A DNA stretch of 40,300 nucleotides from an uncultured Lachnospiraceae bacterium. Its GTDB lineage: Bacteria > Bacillota > Clostridia > TANB77 > CAG-508. The notes under the pieces are model-generated. The model did not search any database. It had not been told where the DNA came from and was given only the letters and a program-made list of their open reading frames with translations. The DNA lies in assembly GCA_945917765.1 (NCBI GenBank), contig CAMEHU010000014.1, positions 1 to 40,300 of the forward strand, given 5' to 3'. Shown one piece after another: positions 17,801-26,900 of this stretch. Each line of letters opens with the position of its first letter. The first letter of the stretch is position 1. Both the position numbers and the translations under genes were made by a program.

Positions 17801-20800
17801 TGATATAAATGATCCAGCTATAAGGATTACAGGAGGTAGTTTAACATCTACAAATGGTACTGGTATATATAGCAGTTCAACTGGAACAATTACAATTGCA
17901 GATACAACAATAACAGGAGGCGTATTAGGAATCCAAAATGACGGAACAGAAACAATCATTATTTACAGCGGGGATATTATAGCAAATGGAGGACATGGAA
18001 TTAGAAATCAAAATGGTAACATAACAGTTTATGATGGAACAATTACTTCAGTAAGTAACGATGGAATTTGGATGGTCAATGGAGGAGGCATTCAAGTATT
18101 AGGAGGCACAATAATAGGGAAAACAAATGGGGTTGTAATAACTAAAAGTGATTTAACAACAACCATAAGAGGAGGAAGAATTGTAGCAACGGATGGACCG
18201 GGCGTAAACTCAAATGGAATTCTTATAATAGGGAATAATGAAGATGAAAATATTGCAAACAGAACATCACCTGAAATTATAGGAAGTACGAAAGGAATCA
18301 GCTTTACAGGCTCAATATTTAAATTTTACGATGGTATAGTAAAAACAACAAGTACAACAAGAATTACAGGAACTCCTACAGAAACACCAGAAGGATATCA
18401 ATTAATTAATGGAGAAGATGAAGTGATAGATGGAAAAACATATCACACTGCATATTTAGATAACCATTATACAGTTACATATGATTATAATGGAGCAACA
18501 TCAGGAAATACGGTGATAAACAAAACAGTAGGTTATGGAGAAAATTATGGAACACTGCCACAACCAGAAAAAACAGGATATACATTTGAAGGCTGGAATG
18601 GAAAGAACTTGTTCAATAAGGATAATGTGGTTAATTTGGCATTAGAAATTCGAGAATCTCAGCAGAATCTTACGGTGGTACAGAATGATGCATATAGAGG
18701 CTATTACATTCCATGTAATTCAGGAGATGTTTTTAGTATCAGTAGAAATGAAGCAACGAACAATAGATTTAGAGTTGTATTTACTGCAGAAGAACCAGCA
18801 GAAGGAGTTCAGGTTTTTGGTGGAACTGGAATGGTAGAAAATTATGATTCAAGCTTGAAAATAGAAAATATAGTTGCACCATCAAATGCTAGATATATAT
18901 TTATATATTTAAGTAATCAATCAGACGATTTACCTTCAGATATACAGTTGGAAAAAAGTTCAACAGCTACAGAATACGAGCCATATCTTGTAACATCATC
19001 AACACCAGTAACACAAGCACAAAACCACACATTAAAAGCAATCTGGACACCAAAATATACTGTAACATTTGATGCAAATGGTGGTACAATGAACAGCACT
19101 ACGCCAACTACAGCATATACACAAAATTATGGCACAACGATAACAATGAATAACCCAACAAGAGATGGATATCAATTTATGGGATGGGTATCAGACCAAA
19201 GGCAAAATGTTACAACAGCAGGTTATTGGACTTATGCGAATTCAATTGATCCGTTAACTGGGGAAAGATTAGAAATTATAAATGACGATGATCATAGGTT
19301 AAATGGATATGCTGGTGGTACGGCGTATGTAGCTGATCCAACTAGTCCGTCAGGATGGTATATAACATCGGCTGGAACAGGAGCAACTGTAACTACCTCA
19401 ACTGTAAATTATACTGAAGAAGACCCAAATCCATTATGTATAAATGCAACATCTTTTTATAGAATAACTAGAGAGTCATATACGGATGCTAGATTTTCAT
19501 ATGGTCCTATCAAAAATATGCCGTTTATCGAAAGAGATGTTAATAAAATATATGTTATAGTGGCAAGGTTCCCAGAGGGATGGATATTGACGCATGTAGC
19601 TAATTCAGGATTAGGAAAGCAGAAATGGTTAACATCAAATGCGGGAACAGGCGATTGGGAAACATATGTAGCAGCAGTGGAATCTAGCGATAATGCCGCA
19701 TATCAAAATTCAGGATTTTTTTACATATCGAATACTAATTCAAACACAAATACAGTTAATCCAACATTAGATGTTGCATATTTACAAGGATATTTTACCA
19801 ATAAACAATCTGAAACAGCAAATGTAAACCAATTTAAAGTGGGAGCAATTAATGAAACTCTAACGGCAAAATGGCAGGCAGTTAATCAGTCTGTTGTAAT
19901 TAATGAAAGTGATAGCAATGCATCATATAAAGTAAATGCAAGTAATTTATTTGATAAGACAGACATGATAATAACAAATAGCAAAATAGTATCAAAAAGT
20001 CCTGCATATACTGGAGCATCAATTAATCAGGCAGATGATACACATTTTATTTCTGGTTTAATAAGAGTGATACCAGGTGCAACATATAAAATAACTGGTG
20101 CAACTGAAGATGGATTGGTAGAATGGTTTACTACAGGAAAAAATGCTAGTCTCTATTCACTAGAAACTCAAGCAACAACATATACTAATGATACCAACTT
20201 CACACCACCAACTACATATACATCATACTCTAATTCATCAACACAACCAGTAACATACACATACATGAGATTCCATGCAAAAACATCAGACATAAACAAT
20301 ATTCAATTACAAATGGTAGATTCACCTACTTATACAGGAAATAAAACATTCGTATTCCCAAATAATGCAAGTGTAGATGTAATTTCAACACCACTAGCAG
20401 GTTACACAACAGCAATAACAAAAACATCAGGACTTGGAACATTTACAACATCAACGAGTGGAGATATAGTGACAGGAAGTTTAGCGAATGTTGCGGGAGC
20501 AGCAAGCACAACGAATTTAGCTATAACAAATACGCCAACAGTTAATCCAAACAATGGAACATTAAATCGAACAAGAGGAGCAGTAAACAGCTTAATGTCT
20601 ACAAATATGAATAATTTTGAAGCAGAAGCAATCGATACAAACAACGGAACGACTGAATCAGAAACAGTAGAATCAAATATTAGTAGCTATAATTACGAAG
20701 TAATACCACAACAGGAAAATGGCACAGAACATGAAGTTGCAGCAACTCTAGCAGATGCAATAGCAACTGCATCAAGTGGTGAAATAATAAAAGTAATTAA

Positions 20801-21902
20801 TAGTGTTACAGAAGATGAAACTGCAACGAACTCTGCTGGAAAAACAATAACGATAGATTTAAATGGTAAAACAATAACAAGTACAGCAACAAACACTATC
20901 AACAACCAAGGAATCCTAACAATTAAGGGAACTGGTATTATAAAAAATGAAATTGAAAACGGAATAGTAATTTATAATACAGGAAGCCTAAATATGGAAG
21001 ATGGTGTAGTTACAACCGCTGAGAATGGAGGAAAAGCAATTTCTAATAATGGGGATGGTTCTAATTATCAGGGTTCAGACACGAATAATGTCGAAAAATC
21101 TGGAACTGTTAACATTAAAAGTGGAAAAATTGTAACAGAAGGTATTGGCGCAATTGGATTATATAATGCAAATAATGCTAAAGCTAACATTTCTGGTGGA
21201 ATTTTTGAAACTCGAAATTATGCAAGTAAAGCTATTTACAACGATTCAGAATTAGAAATCGAAAACGCAAAAGTTGTTGTTTCAGATTATGATTCAATAG
21301 GAATTTATAATGGAAAAAATAGCAAATCATGTATCATTAAAGAAACAGAAATCTTTATTGAAGCTGAGGAAATTGAAAACTATGATTTAATTAAAAATAC
21401 AGATCAATTTAAAGAATATATTGATAAACTAAAACCAAGTTATGGTATATATAATGATAGTGATTCAGAAGTTATAATTGAAACAGCTACAATAAAGGCA
21501 GAAAGATTAAAATCTGTTGGTATTATGAATAATGCTAAGGGAACAGTTACTTTTGGTGTTGACGAATCTAAAGATGGTAAAGAAATCGAATTAAATAATG
21601 CTTCACCAATAGTGTATGCAATTTCAGATAATACTACGGCAATAATCAATAACAAAGATGGTATAATTAATTTCTATGATGGTAGAGTTCTTTCTACTAG
21701 TACAATAAAAAATATGATAGTAAATGTATTAAATAATTATGAAATCTATGAAGAATTAAATTCTAATGTTATAAATACTACTTTGAGATTGATTGTGGAG
21801 GAGGTAGAGAGAGGTTCAGTAGATAGTAATTCTGAGGAAATCAGTGAAAATGAGTCAAGTGAAGAAAATGAAAATGTAGATAATGAAAGTGAAGATATAT
21901 AG
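14877..21902 (+). CDS. Giant membrane-anchored surface protein: beta-helix and interrupted InlB-type repeats
   Basis: A 2,341-residue protein with GAGAGG before the ATG. An uncleaved-looking N-terminal helix (about residues 9-33) follows MLKKQSNN, so it is probably tethered to the membrane with the rest outside. Three stretches start with a (T)LAEAI- or VQAAI-like motif, lead to an 'I-DL-x-G' or 'LNTNGK' strand and continue as short beta-helix rungs rich in GG, IT and NG (about 165-365, 835-1170 and 1915-2300). Between them are InlB/Flg_new-type repeats: VSFDSNGG near 370 with GYTFKGW at 408-413; TAYLFDGW ending at 795; VTYDYNG near 1201 with TFEGW near 1240; and VTFDANGG near 1395 with FMGW near 1436. 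Most are split by 150-230 residue jelly-roll-like inserts. One insert ends in the IQLEKSSTATEYEPY motif seen in phage and surface carbohydrate-binding-like modules. The C-terminus is acidic (NESEDI) with no sorting signal. Adhesion or glycan binding is inferred. Confidence 0.92.
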   Translation: MLKKQSNNIKLIALFIAIILIIIALVFGVSKFILKDQDENTPIQFNEYKVQEQEIVLSSEEYTGDSIIVTVTPSILPVVNSGKTGIDVMKLQYQITEPDAILSNNDNDWIDYIEPVEVDHNSTFNTRLVTRGHTDTSLEMDYTSPVTSREINNIAVAQLGNKTYKTLAEAITAWGDLTTEEKQTSTIQMLANTSENIIIPQTEEIKIDLCGFDIIEESSETPTIIVNGVLNIVDSGKTENNSTTYGKVTSTSNTAIKVTGANSELVLGTNESANGEDDEEVNKEGPVINGGTGSNGVLVEQGGNLEFYDGKITAPKTAQAGANTAIVVNNTPVGNENGNLITVPTGYRLDLSDDETAGREIATVVKKMMVSFDSNGGEPSNIADIEVGEGKAYGKYAEWPSDPTREGYTFKGWSTNLADVISENNYSIYNFDNRTTSEFRNDGEFLGLTNQPYIRIKGNESNSNIDTLWSISAKNEINVTAGKKYILSFYARSENSIRTQYIGMYSNSVSGKTSIGWSDGSITYLEEDINFDNDGEWHLITKEFIAPDNVSTGKIKIGNDIPNIYGTNSYIDIANIHFSEDESIVPYITQSTPVTQTQDHTLKAVWTPNTYNTRFVSGNLMDGYKLIRNDCSSFSESDNQYTLTTNTTTGGCYIPEGIFEDGKTYRLSYNIRKISGELINIAGHSTAATEKVYLVDGVEQEGNYQTPFWMENVNNLPDDENIHNVVFEFKYEPNKTNNTNKKIYIQPNRSITTSVTVELSDVQIYEIVEDSQKVYGTQLGTLQTPERTAYLFDGWYTQQTGGTEVTSSTNVPSQDTTYYAHWTPAVASTTINGTTSYYRTVQAAIGAIPADGTEQSEGTLGTVTLLYDGTREESVVVSEGQNVVLNTNGKTLGAENESSTITNSGKLTITGNGIITSTVVDKTTIDNKNKLEVTSGTMSSTNSIAITNSLTGTITISGGNITAKSNAIKNLGTSNDINDPAIRITGGSLTSTNGTGIYSSSTGTITIADTTITGGVLGIQNDGTETIIIYSGDIIANGGHGIRNQNGNITVYDGTITSVSNDGIWMVNGGGIQVLGGTIIGKTNGVVITKSDLTTTIRGGRIVATDGPGVNSNGILIIGNNEDENIANRTSPEIIGSTKGISFTGSIFKFYDGIVKTTSTTRITGTPTETPEGYQLINGEDEVIDGKTYHTAYLDNHYTVTYDYNGATSGNTVINKTVGYGENYGTLPQPEKTGYTFEGWNGKNLFNKDNVVNLALEIRESQQNLTVVQNDAYRGYYIPCNSGDVFSISRNEATNNRFRVVFTAEEPAEGVQVFGGTGMVENYDSSLKIENIVAPSNARYIFIYLSNQSDDLPSDIQLEKSSTATEYEPYLVTSSTPVTQAQNHTLKAIWTPKYTVTFDANGGTMNSTTPTTAYTQNYGTTITMNNPTRDGYQFMGWVSDQRQNVTTAGYWTYANSIDPLTGERLEIINDDDHRLNGYAGGTAYVADPTSPSGWYITSAGTGATVTTSTVNYTEEDPNPLCINATSFYRITRESYTDARFSYGPIKNMPFIERDVNKIYVIVARFPEGWILTHVANSGLGKQKWLTSNAGTGDWETYVAAVESSDNAAYQNSGFFYISNTNSNTNTVNPTLDVAYLQGYFTNKQSETANVNQFKVGAINETLTAKWQAVNQSVVINESDSNASYKVNASNLFDKTDMIITNSKIVSKSPAYTGASINQADDTHFISGLIRVIPGATYKITGATEDGLVEWFTTGKNASLYSLETQATTYTNDTNFTPPTTYTSYSNSSTQPVTYTYMRFHAKTSDINNIQLQMVDSPTYTGNKTFVFPNNASVDVISTPLAGYTTAITKTSGLGTFTTSTSGDIVTGSLANVAGAASTTNLAITNTPTVNPNNGTLNRTRGAVNSLMSTNMNNFEAEAIDTNNGTTESETVESNISSYNYEVIPQQENGTEHEVAATLADAIATASSGEIIKVINSVTEDETATNSAGKTITIDLNGKTITSTATNTINNQGILTIKGTGIIKNEIENGIVIYNTGSLNMEDGVVTTAENGGKAISNNGDGSNYQGSDTNNVEKSGTVNIKSGKIVTEGIGAIGLYNANNAKANISGGIFETRNYASKAIYNDSELEIENAKVVVSDYDSIGIYNGKNSKSCIIKETEIFIEAEEIENYDLIKNTDQFKEYIDKLKPSYGIYNDSDSEVIIETATIKAERLKSVGIMNNAKGTVTFGVDESKDGKEIELNNASPIVYAISDNTTAIINNKDGIINFYDGRVLSTSTIKNMIVNVLNNYEIYEELNSNVINTTLRLIVEEVERGSVDSNSEEISENESSEENENVDNESEDI

Positions 21903-21937
21903 AAAAGTGCAATTAGTTTATGCTAATTGCACTTTTT
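21903..21937 (+). terminator. Rho-independent terminator
   Basis: A 14-bp perfect stem (AAAAGTGCAATTAG with CTAATTGCACTTTT), a six-base loop and a T run directly abut the TAG stop of the preceding gene. Confidence 0.93.
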
Positions 21938-21939
21938 AA

Positions 21940-21968
21940 TTGACAAATATTCAAAAAAGTGATAAAAT
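21940..21968 (+). promoter_or_regulatory. Promoter of the AbiE toxin-antitoxin operon
   Basis: A consensus TTGACA, a 17-base spacer and TAAAAT start right after the upstream terminator. AbiEi-type antitoxins usually repress their own promoter. I see no clean inverted repeat here that would be the operator. Confidence 0.75.
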
Positions 21969-22030
21969 ATTACTATAATATGAATAAAACGCAAAGAATA
22001 TCATAAAATAGTAATAAAGAGGTGATAAAA

Positions 22031-22679
22031 ATGAATTGCTATAATATGGTTTTGGAGTATATAAATAATGCTGGACAAGGTATACCAATTTTTATAAATG
22101 AGATTAAAGAATATATAATAAACTTATATCAAGAAGCTAATAGAGAAAAAGTTTTTAATAATATCAAAGCAATTCTAAATAGAATGAATAAAGAAGGTAT
22201 TATTGAAACGGCTTATAAAGGCATATATTATGTGCCAAAAGAAAATATATTCGGCAAAATGTTATTAGGAAACAGACAAATAATTCAATATAAATATATT
22301 ATGGACAAAAAACGGAAATATAAAAGGTTATATAACTGGAGCAAAACTATTTAATGATGTACATTTAACAACACAAGTTCCAAATATTATTGATATAGCA
22401 ACAAATGAATGTAAAAATTTTAATAAATATGAGAATAAAAATTTAAATGTTATAATAAGAAAACCGAAAATCCCAGTCAATAATGATAATTATAAATATC
22501 TACAATTATTTGATTTAATTGAAAACAAGGATAATATTAATATTGAGGATAATAATCCAGATGAAATAATTTACAAGTTTATTATTGAGAATAAATTAGA
22601 TTTTGAGAAAATAATAAAATATGCAATGGATACTAAGAGTAGAACAGTTATTAATAAGATACTAGTTTTAGCTAGATAG
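22031..22679 (+). pseudogene. abiEi: AbiEi-like antitoxin, broken by a one-base frameshift
   Basis: The start is ATG at 22031, with AGAGGTG seven bases upstream; the GTG at 22022 overlaps that site. The first frame encodes a winged-helix-like N-terminus (to the YYVPKEN motif) and stops at 22354. The run of six A at 22307-22312 is the likely break point: with five A, the frame would read DKNGNIKGYITGAKLFN and continue through LTTQVPNIIDIATN to TAG at 22677-22679. GYITGA-x-LFN and LTTQVP are typical of the AbiEi antitoxin C-terminal domain. The downstream toxin gene is intact and starts 10 bases after the stop, as in a normal AbiE operon. In this family the antitoxin is a transcriptional repressor and neutralises the toxin without direct binding (type IV). 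The frameshift may be a real loss, a slippage-controlled switch or a sequencing error in the A run. Confidence 0.85.
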
Positions 22680-22689
22680 GAGGAGAGAA

Positions 22690-23637
22690 ATGAAGTTACA
22701 CTTAAATAAAGAATTGTTTAAAGATTTTATAGATAACTTAAATACACGAACTGGTATTGATTCTGATATTATTGAGAAAGATTATTATGTGTGTACAATA
22801 CTGAGAGAATTATCAAAAAATCAAGATGAGATAAATGCATATTTCAAAGGAGGAACAGCAGTATATAAAATATTAGATACCATGAATCGTTTTTCAGAAG
22901 ATATAGATTTAACTGTTAAAGTTCTTTCAGAACAATCAAATACAAAAAACAAAAATAGATTAAAGCAATCAGCTCTAGGATATAAAATTGAAGGATTGGA
23001 ATTATCAAAAGATGAATGCCTTGATAATAAAGGTAGTGTAACTGGAATATATAGATACAATTCCATTTATGATACTAATAAGGATCCTCTTCATAGAGCT
23101 GGAATTATACAAGTAGAAGCTACATCTTTTACTGTTAGTGAACCATATAAAAAGTACAATATAGAACCATTATTATATAAATTATCAAATGAAAATGAAA
23201 AGAAAATATTAGAGGAAAAATTTGAAGTTTCTAAATTTGATATAAATATAATTAGTTTGGAAAGAATGTTCATAGATAAACTTTTTGCAACTGAATTTTA
23301 TTATATTAGAAGTATGTACACTGATACTTCAAAACACTTGTATGATATTACTGTACTGTTACAAACAAAAGAAATTCAAAACTTGATATCAAATAAAAAG
23401 GAGTTGGATTTGTTAACATCATATAAAAGACAAGAGGAAAATATTAGAAAAGGAGGAATTGATTCGAATTTAAGAATTAAAGATTTTTTATATTTAAAAC
23501 AAGAATTCAATGAAGATTTATTAAATGCTTTTTATAATATGCAGAACAAATATGTGTTAAATGATAAATATAAGGTTGATATAAATAAGGTAAAAGAGGC
23601 TTTAGATATTATAAAGTATAACAATTTTTTCAATTAA
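22690..23637 (+). CDS. abiEii: AbiEii/AbiGii-family nucleotidyltransferase toxin
   Basis: A 315-residue protein with GGAGGAG directly upstream. The nucleotidyltransferase signature is complete: G54-G55-T56 in FKGGTAVYKIL, then the metal-binding D71-x-D73 in RFSEDIDLTV. The later LERMFIDKLFA segment and the helical C-terminus also fit the DUF1814/AbiEii family. Characterised relatives stop growth by transferring nucleotides to RNA (for example tRNA acceptor ends) and can protect against phage. The gene follows the frameshifted antitoxin by 10 bases, so it should be co-transcribed from 21940. An apparently intact toxin with a broken antitoxin is unexpected unless the antitoxin is still made by slippage, or the toxin is weak or silent. 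Confidence 0.93.
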   Translation: MKLHLNKELFKDFIDNLNTRTGIDSDIIEKDYYVCTILRELSKNQDEINAYFKGGTAVYKILDTMNRFSEDIDLTVKVLSEQSNTKNKNRLKQSALGYKIEGLELSKDECLDNKGSVTGIYRYNSIYDTNKDPLHRAGIIQVEATSFTVSEPYKKYNIEPLLYKLSNENEKKILEEKFEVSKFDINIISLERMFIDKLFATEFYYIRSMYTDTSKHLYDITVLLQTKEIQNLISNKKELDLLTSYKRQEENIRKGGIDSNLRIKDFLYLKQEFNEDLLNAFYNMQNKYVLNDKYKVDINKVKEALDIIKYNNFFN

Positions 23638-23647
23638 ATATAATAAA

Positions 23648-23693
23648 TAGAACCGTCTCGGAAATATTTTTTTAAATTTCCGGGACGGTTCTA
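23648..23693 (+). terminator. Terminator-like hairpin, GGGACGGTTCT family
   Basis: TAGAACCGTC-x-CGGAAAT pairs with ATTTCCG-x-GACGGTTCTA around a T-rich loop, 10 bases after the abiEii stop. No long T tract follows, but on position it is the likely operon end. The same GGGACGGTTCT motif recurs in the hairpin at 35079, and GGGGACGGTCT in the one at 37162. Confidence 0.75.
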
Positions 23694-23755
23694 AAAATTT
23701 AAAATCACTAGGGAAATAAGAAATGTAGACGATTCACTCAAATTTGTTACAGTAT

Positions 23756-23832
23756 ATTTCGTAAATATTACCAAAATGACATCTAAATGTAATAATATTC
23801 TTTCAAAGGTCTTTCCGTAAAGGATTATATAA
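23756..23832 (+). promoter_or_regulatory. Upstream regulatory block, copy B (shared with 1562-1643)
   Basis: The same ordered motifs as copy A: ATTTCGTAAATATTACC-AAAAT, AAATGTAATAA (23785-23795), TTTCCGTA (23812-23819) and GATTATATAA (23823-23832). Three extra bases separate the last two. The block ends 20 bases before the -35 element. Sequences between the motifs differ, which points to selection on the motifs rather than recent duplication. Confidence 0.6.
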
Positions 23833-23852
23833 ATATGTATATAATAAGGGGA

Positions 23853-23881
23853 TTGCAAAGTTTTTTTTCGTGTTGTAAAGT
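23853..23881 (+). promoter_or_regulatory. Candidate promoter of the NlpC/P60-DUF11 giant gene
   Basis: TTGCAA (23853-23858), a 17-base spacer and TAAAGT. The -10 is weak, which would fit a need for the upstream block as an activator site. An AGGAGG ribosome binding site lies at 23902-23907. Confidence 0.5.
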
Positions 23882-23913
23882 GGAGTTAATAAAATATTTC
23901 AGGAGGAATTGAT

Positions 23914-26900
23914 ATGGAAAGAAGAAATGTGAAAGGAAAAAGTTTAATTGTTGTCGCAGCAATTGCATTAGTAATGATGTTCGCATCAGTATTAATTAAG
24001 AATGCTTTTTTTGCAAAAAGAAGTATTGAAATTGCAAACAATGAACAACAAATTGAAGCAGCTGGCGGAAATAATGTATTAACTAGTGAGTTAGTCATTT
24101 CTCAAGCTTGCAAATTGCTAGGAACACCTTATGGTGGCGGATTGAATAGTGGAGTAAATGGTAAAGGTGTTACTGGTAATCCATGGAGTGGAAGTTATGG
24201 TAGTTTCAAAGAACCTAACGATATTAGAGGAATCGATTGTAGTGGATTGATTTATTGGTCTTTAGGAAGCTTAGGAGCTACTTCTAGTAACTTTTATCAA
24301 AATAATCCTATTCCAATGGATACTTTTGGATGGAAAGGTTGTGCTACTAGCCAAGGAAGAACTACATTAGTAAATTCAAAAGTTGATACTTCAAATTGGA
24401 AAATTAATTATAATGGAAAAGCTTATGCAGTAACAGCTTTAAAGAACCAAGATGTTATTGGAGATAATGGTTTAAGATATTATGAATATGGAGAAAAAGG
24501 TCAATATCTACCTGCAGGTGTTGTTATTATTTCTGCAGGAAATCAATTATCAGGTTTAATACTTCCAGATGGTTCAAGTGTTAGAACAAGAGATGACCAT
24601 GCTTGGTTAACTTTAGGATATTTAAATACTGATGATCCAAAAGAAGTTGCAAATTATTTAAAAACATTAGGTGTAGAAGAAAGTAAGCTTGTTGTTGGTT
24701 ATAGACAAGGAAATATTATTGTTGATGAACAAGGAAATGATATTACTTCTACAGCTACTGTTATAAAAGAAGGAGATTGTAAATACTGGAGAATAGAAGC
24801 AAAAGTTGGACAAGGTGTTATTGTAGATAACGGTGACCCTGATGCTGAAACTGTTACAGTAAATGGTGTTGGTAAGGCAATGGGACCAATCTATGCTTTC
24901 CACTTCACAGAAGAAGTAAAAGGTGATTACGTATTCTCAATCAACAAAACAGATGAAAATGGAAACATATTAGCATTAACTGCAGATACATTCAGAATCT
25001 ACAGAAATGACGAACTTCTTTCTAATAATGATTATATAATTTCAGGAAATAAAATTGTTATAACAAAAGATTTAACAAAAGTTTTTGAAGGTGCTAGTGA
25101 TAATTTTGTAGTAGAAGAAAATGTTGCACCTGAAGGATATGTAAAATATGAAAAAATAATTGCTTTTGATATAAAAACTGAATATAATCCAACATTAGGT
25201 AAAAAAGTTGGTGTTGTTGATCCAGATACTTTCTATATTAATGAAATAAAACAAAACTTTGTAAATGGTGAATATCAATTTGATGGTGGACAAATCCATT
25301 TAAATGATATTGATTTATCAGGAAATAAAACTGGAGATGTAAACTTAAAAGTTAAAAATAAAAAATTAGCTGGAAAATATGATTTAAGTATTTATAAAAC
25401 TGATGCTTCTGGAAAAGAGATGAATGGAGCTAAGTTTACAGTTAAATCAATTTCAAATAATTCAAATAATACTTTTGAAGGAAATTGGGAAACAAAAAAT
25501 CTTATTGAAAATGAATCATCATTTACATTAAAAGATAATGTAGAAATTAATTCAGTAGATACAAAAGATGTTTATGAAATTGTTGAAACACAAACACCTG
25601 CTGGATATATTGGATTAAACAAAAAAATAGTTTTATTAGTAGAAAAAGAAATTAAAGATAATAAATATGTAATTTCTAATGTAAAAGTATATGCTTTTGA
25701 TTCTAATGAAGAAGTTAGTGGAAGTGCTTTAGCAAATGATACAAATTTAATTGGAACAGCTAATAATTTTGGAACAGAAAATGAAAGAAAAGTTAATTAC
25801 GATGTTGATGGAAAAACATTTAATGTTGTTTTACCAGAAAGTGATAGCGTAAATTCTTCAATAAAAGTTTTTGTTCAAAATAAATTTGTAGATTTAGCAT
25901 TAAAGAAAACAATTACAAAAGTTGATAATATTGATGTAAGTAAAGCAAATAGTTTTAACACAGGAAGATTACTTTCTGAATTAGGAAATGCTGTAAGAGA
26001 TTTAACAGCAGAGGGTGTTGACCTTTCACCACTTGAAACTTCAACAAATGCTTCATATTATATGAATAAAAAACCTGTTGAAGTTGCAGCTGGACAAAAA
26101 ATTGAATATTCAATAAAAGTATTTAATGAAGGTCAAGTAAGAGCAAGAGCTAGCAAAATTGCAGATTATATTCCAAATGGATTAAAAGTAATTGGTGTTA
26201 AATATGATGATAGTGATTTAGTTGCTAATACTGATTATACTTATGATGAAGCAAAAGGTGTTTTAAATATCGATTTAACAAATAAAGGACAATTAACTTA
26301 TCCAAGAACAAATGGTAGAATTTTCTATGATGAAGTAATTGTAATATGTGAAGTTAAAGATAATGCAACAGGTGTTTTAACAAATGTTGCTGAAATAACA
26401 GAATATATGGATGAAAACGGAGTTATTGAAAAAGATATTGATTCTACACCAAATAACTGGAATGCTCCAAATAATGAAAGTAAATTAGAAAATACAAAAG
26501 ATAGTTCATCTTGGAGAGAATACAATACAAATCCAAATGCTGATGAATGGGATTATGACTATTTAGCACAAGATACAGGTTTAAATGGTAATAAAGGTGA
26601 TGACGATGACTTTGATAAAGTTATTGTTGCAAAAGATAAAAAATATACATTAACAATAAGAAAAATAAATGCTCAAAATGAAGAAGCAATTAATGATGTA
26701 TTATTTAATATTACTAAAACAGTTAACCATAATGATGGTACAGCTGAAGAAATATCAACTTTAAATAATGTTAACTTTGTTGATGAAAAAATTGTTCAAG
26801 ATGTTACATTTAATGAATTAAAATCTGGAAAAGTAACATATATTCTTGAAGAAGTTAAAAATGCGGATAACAAATACATTCAAATTGAAGGTAAAATCAA

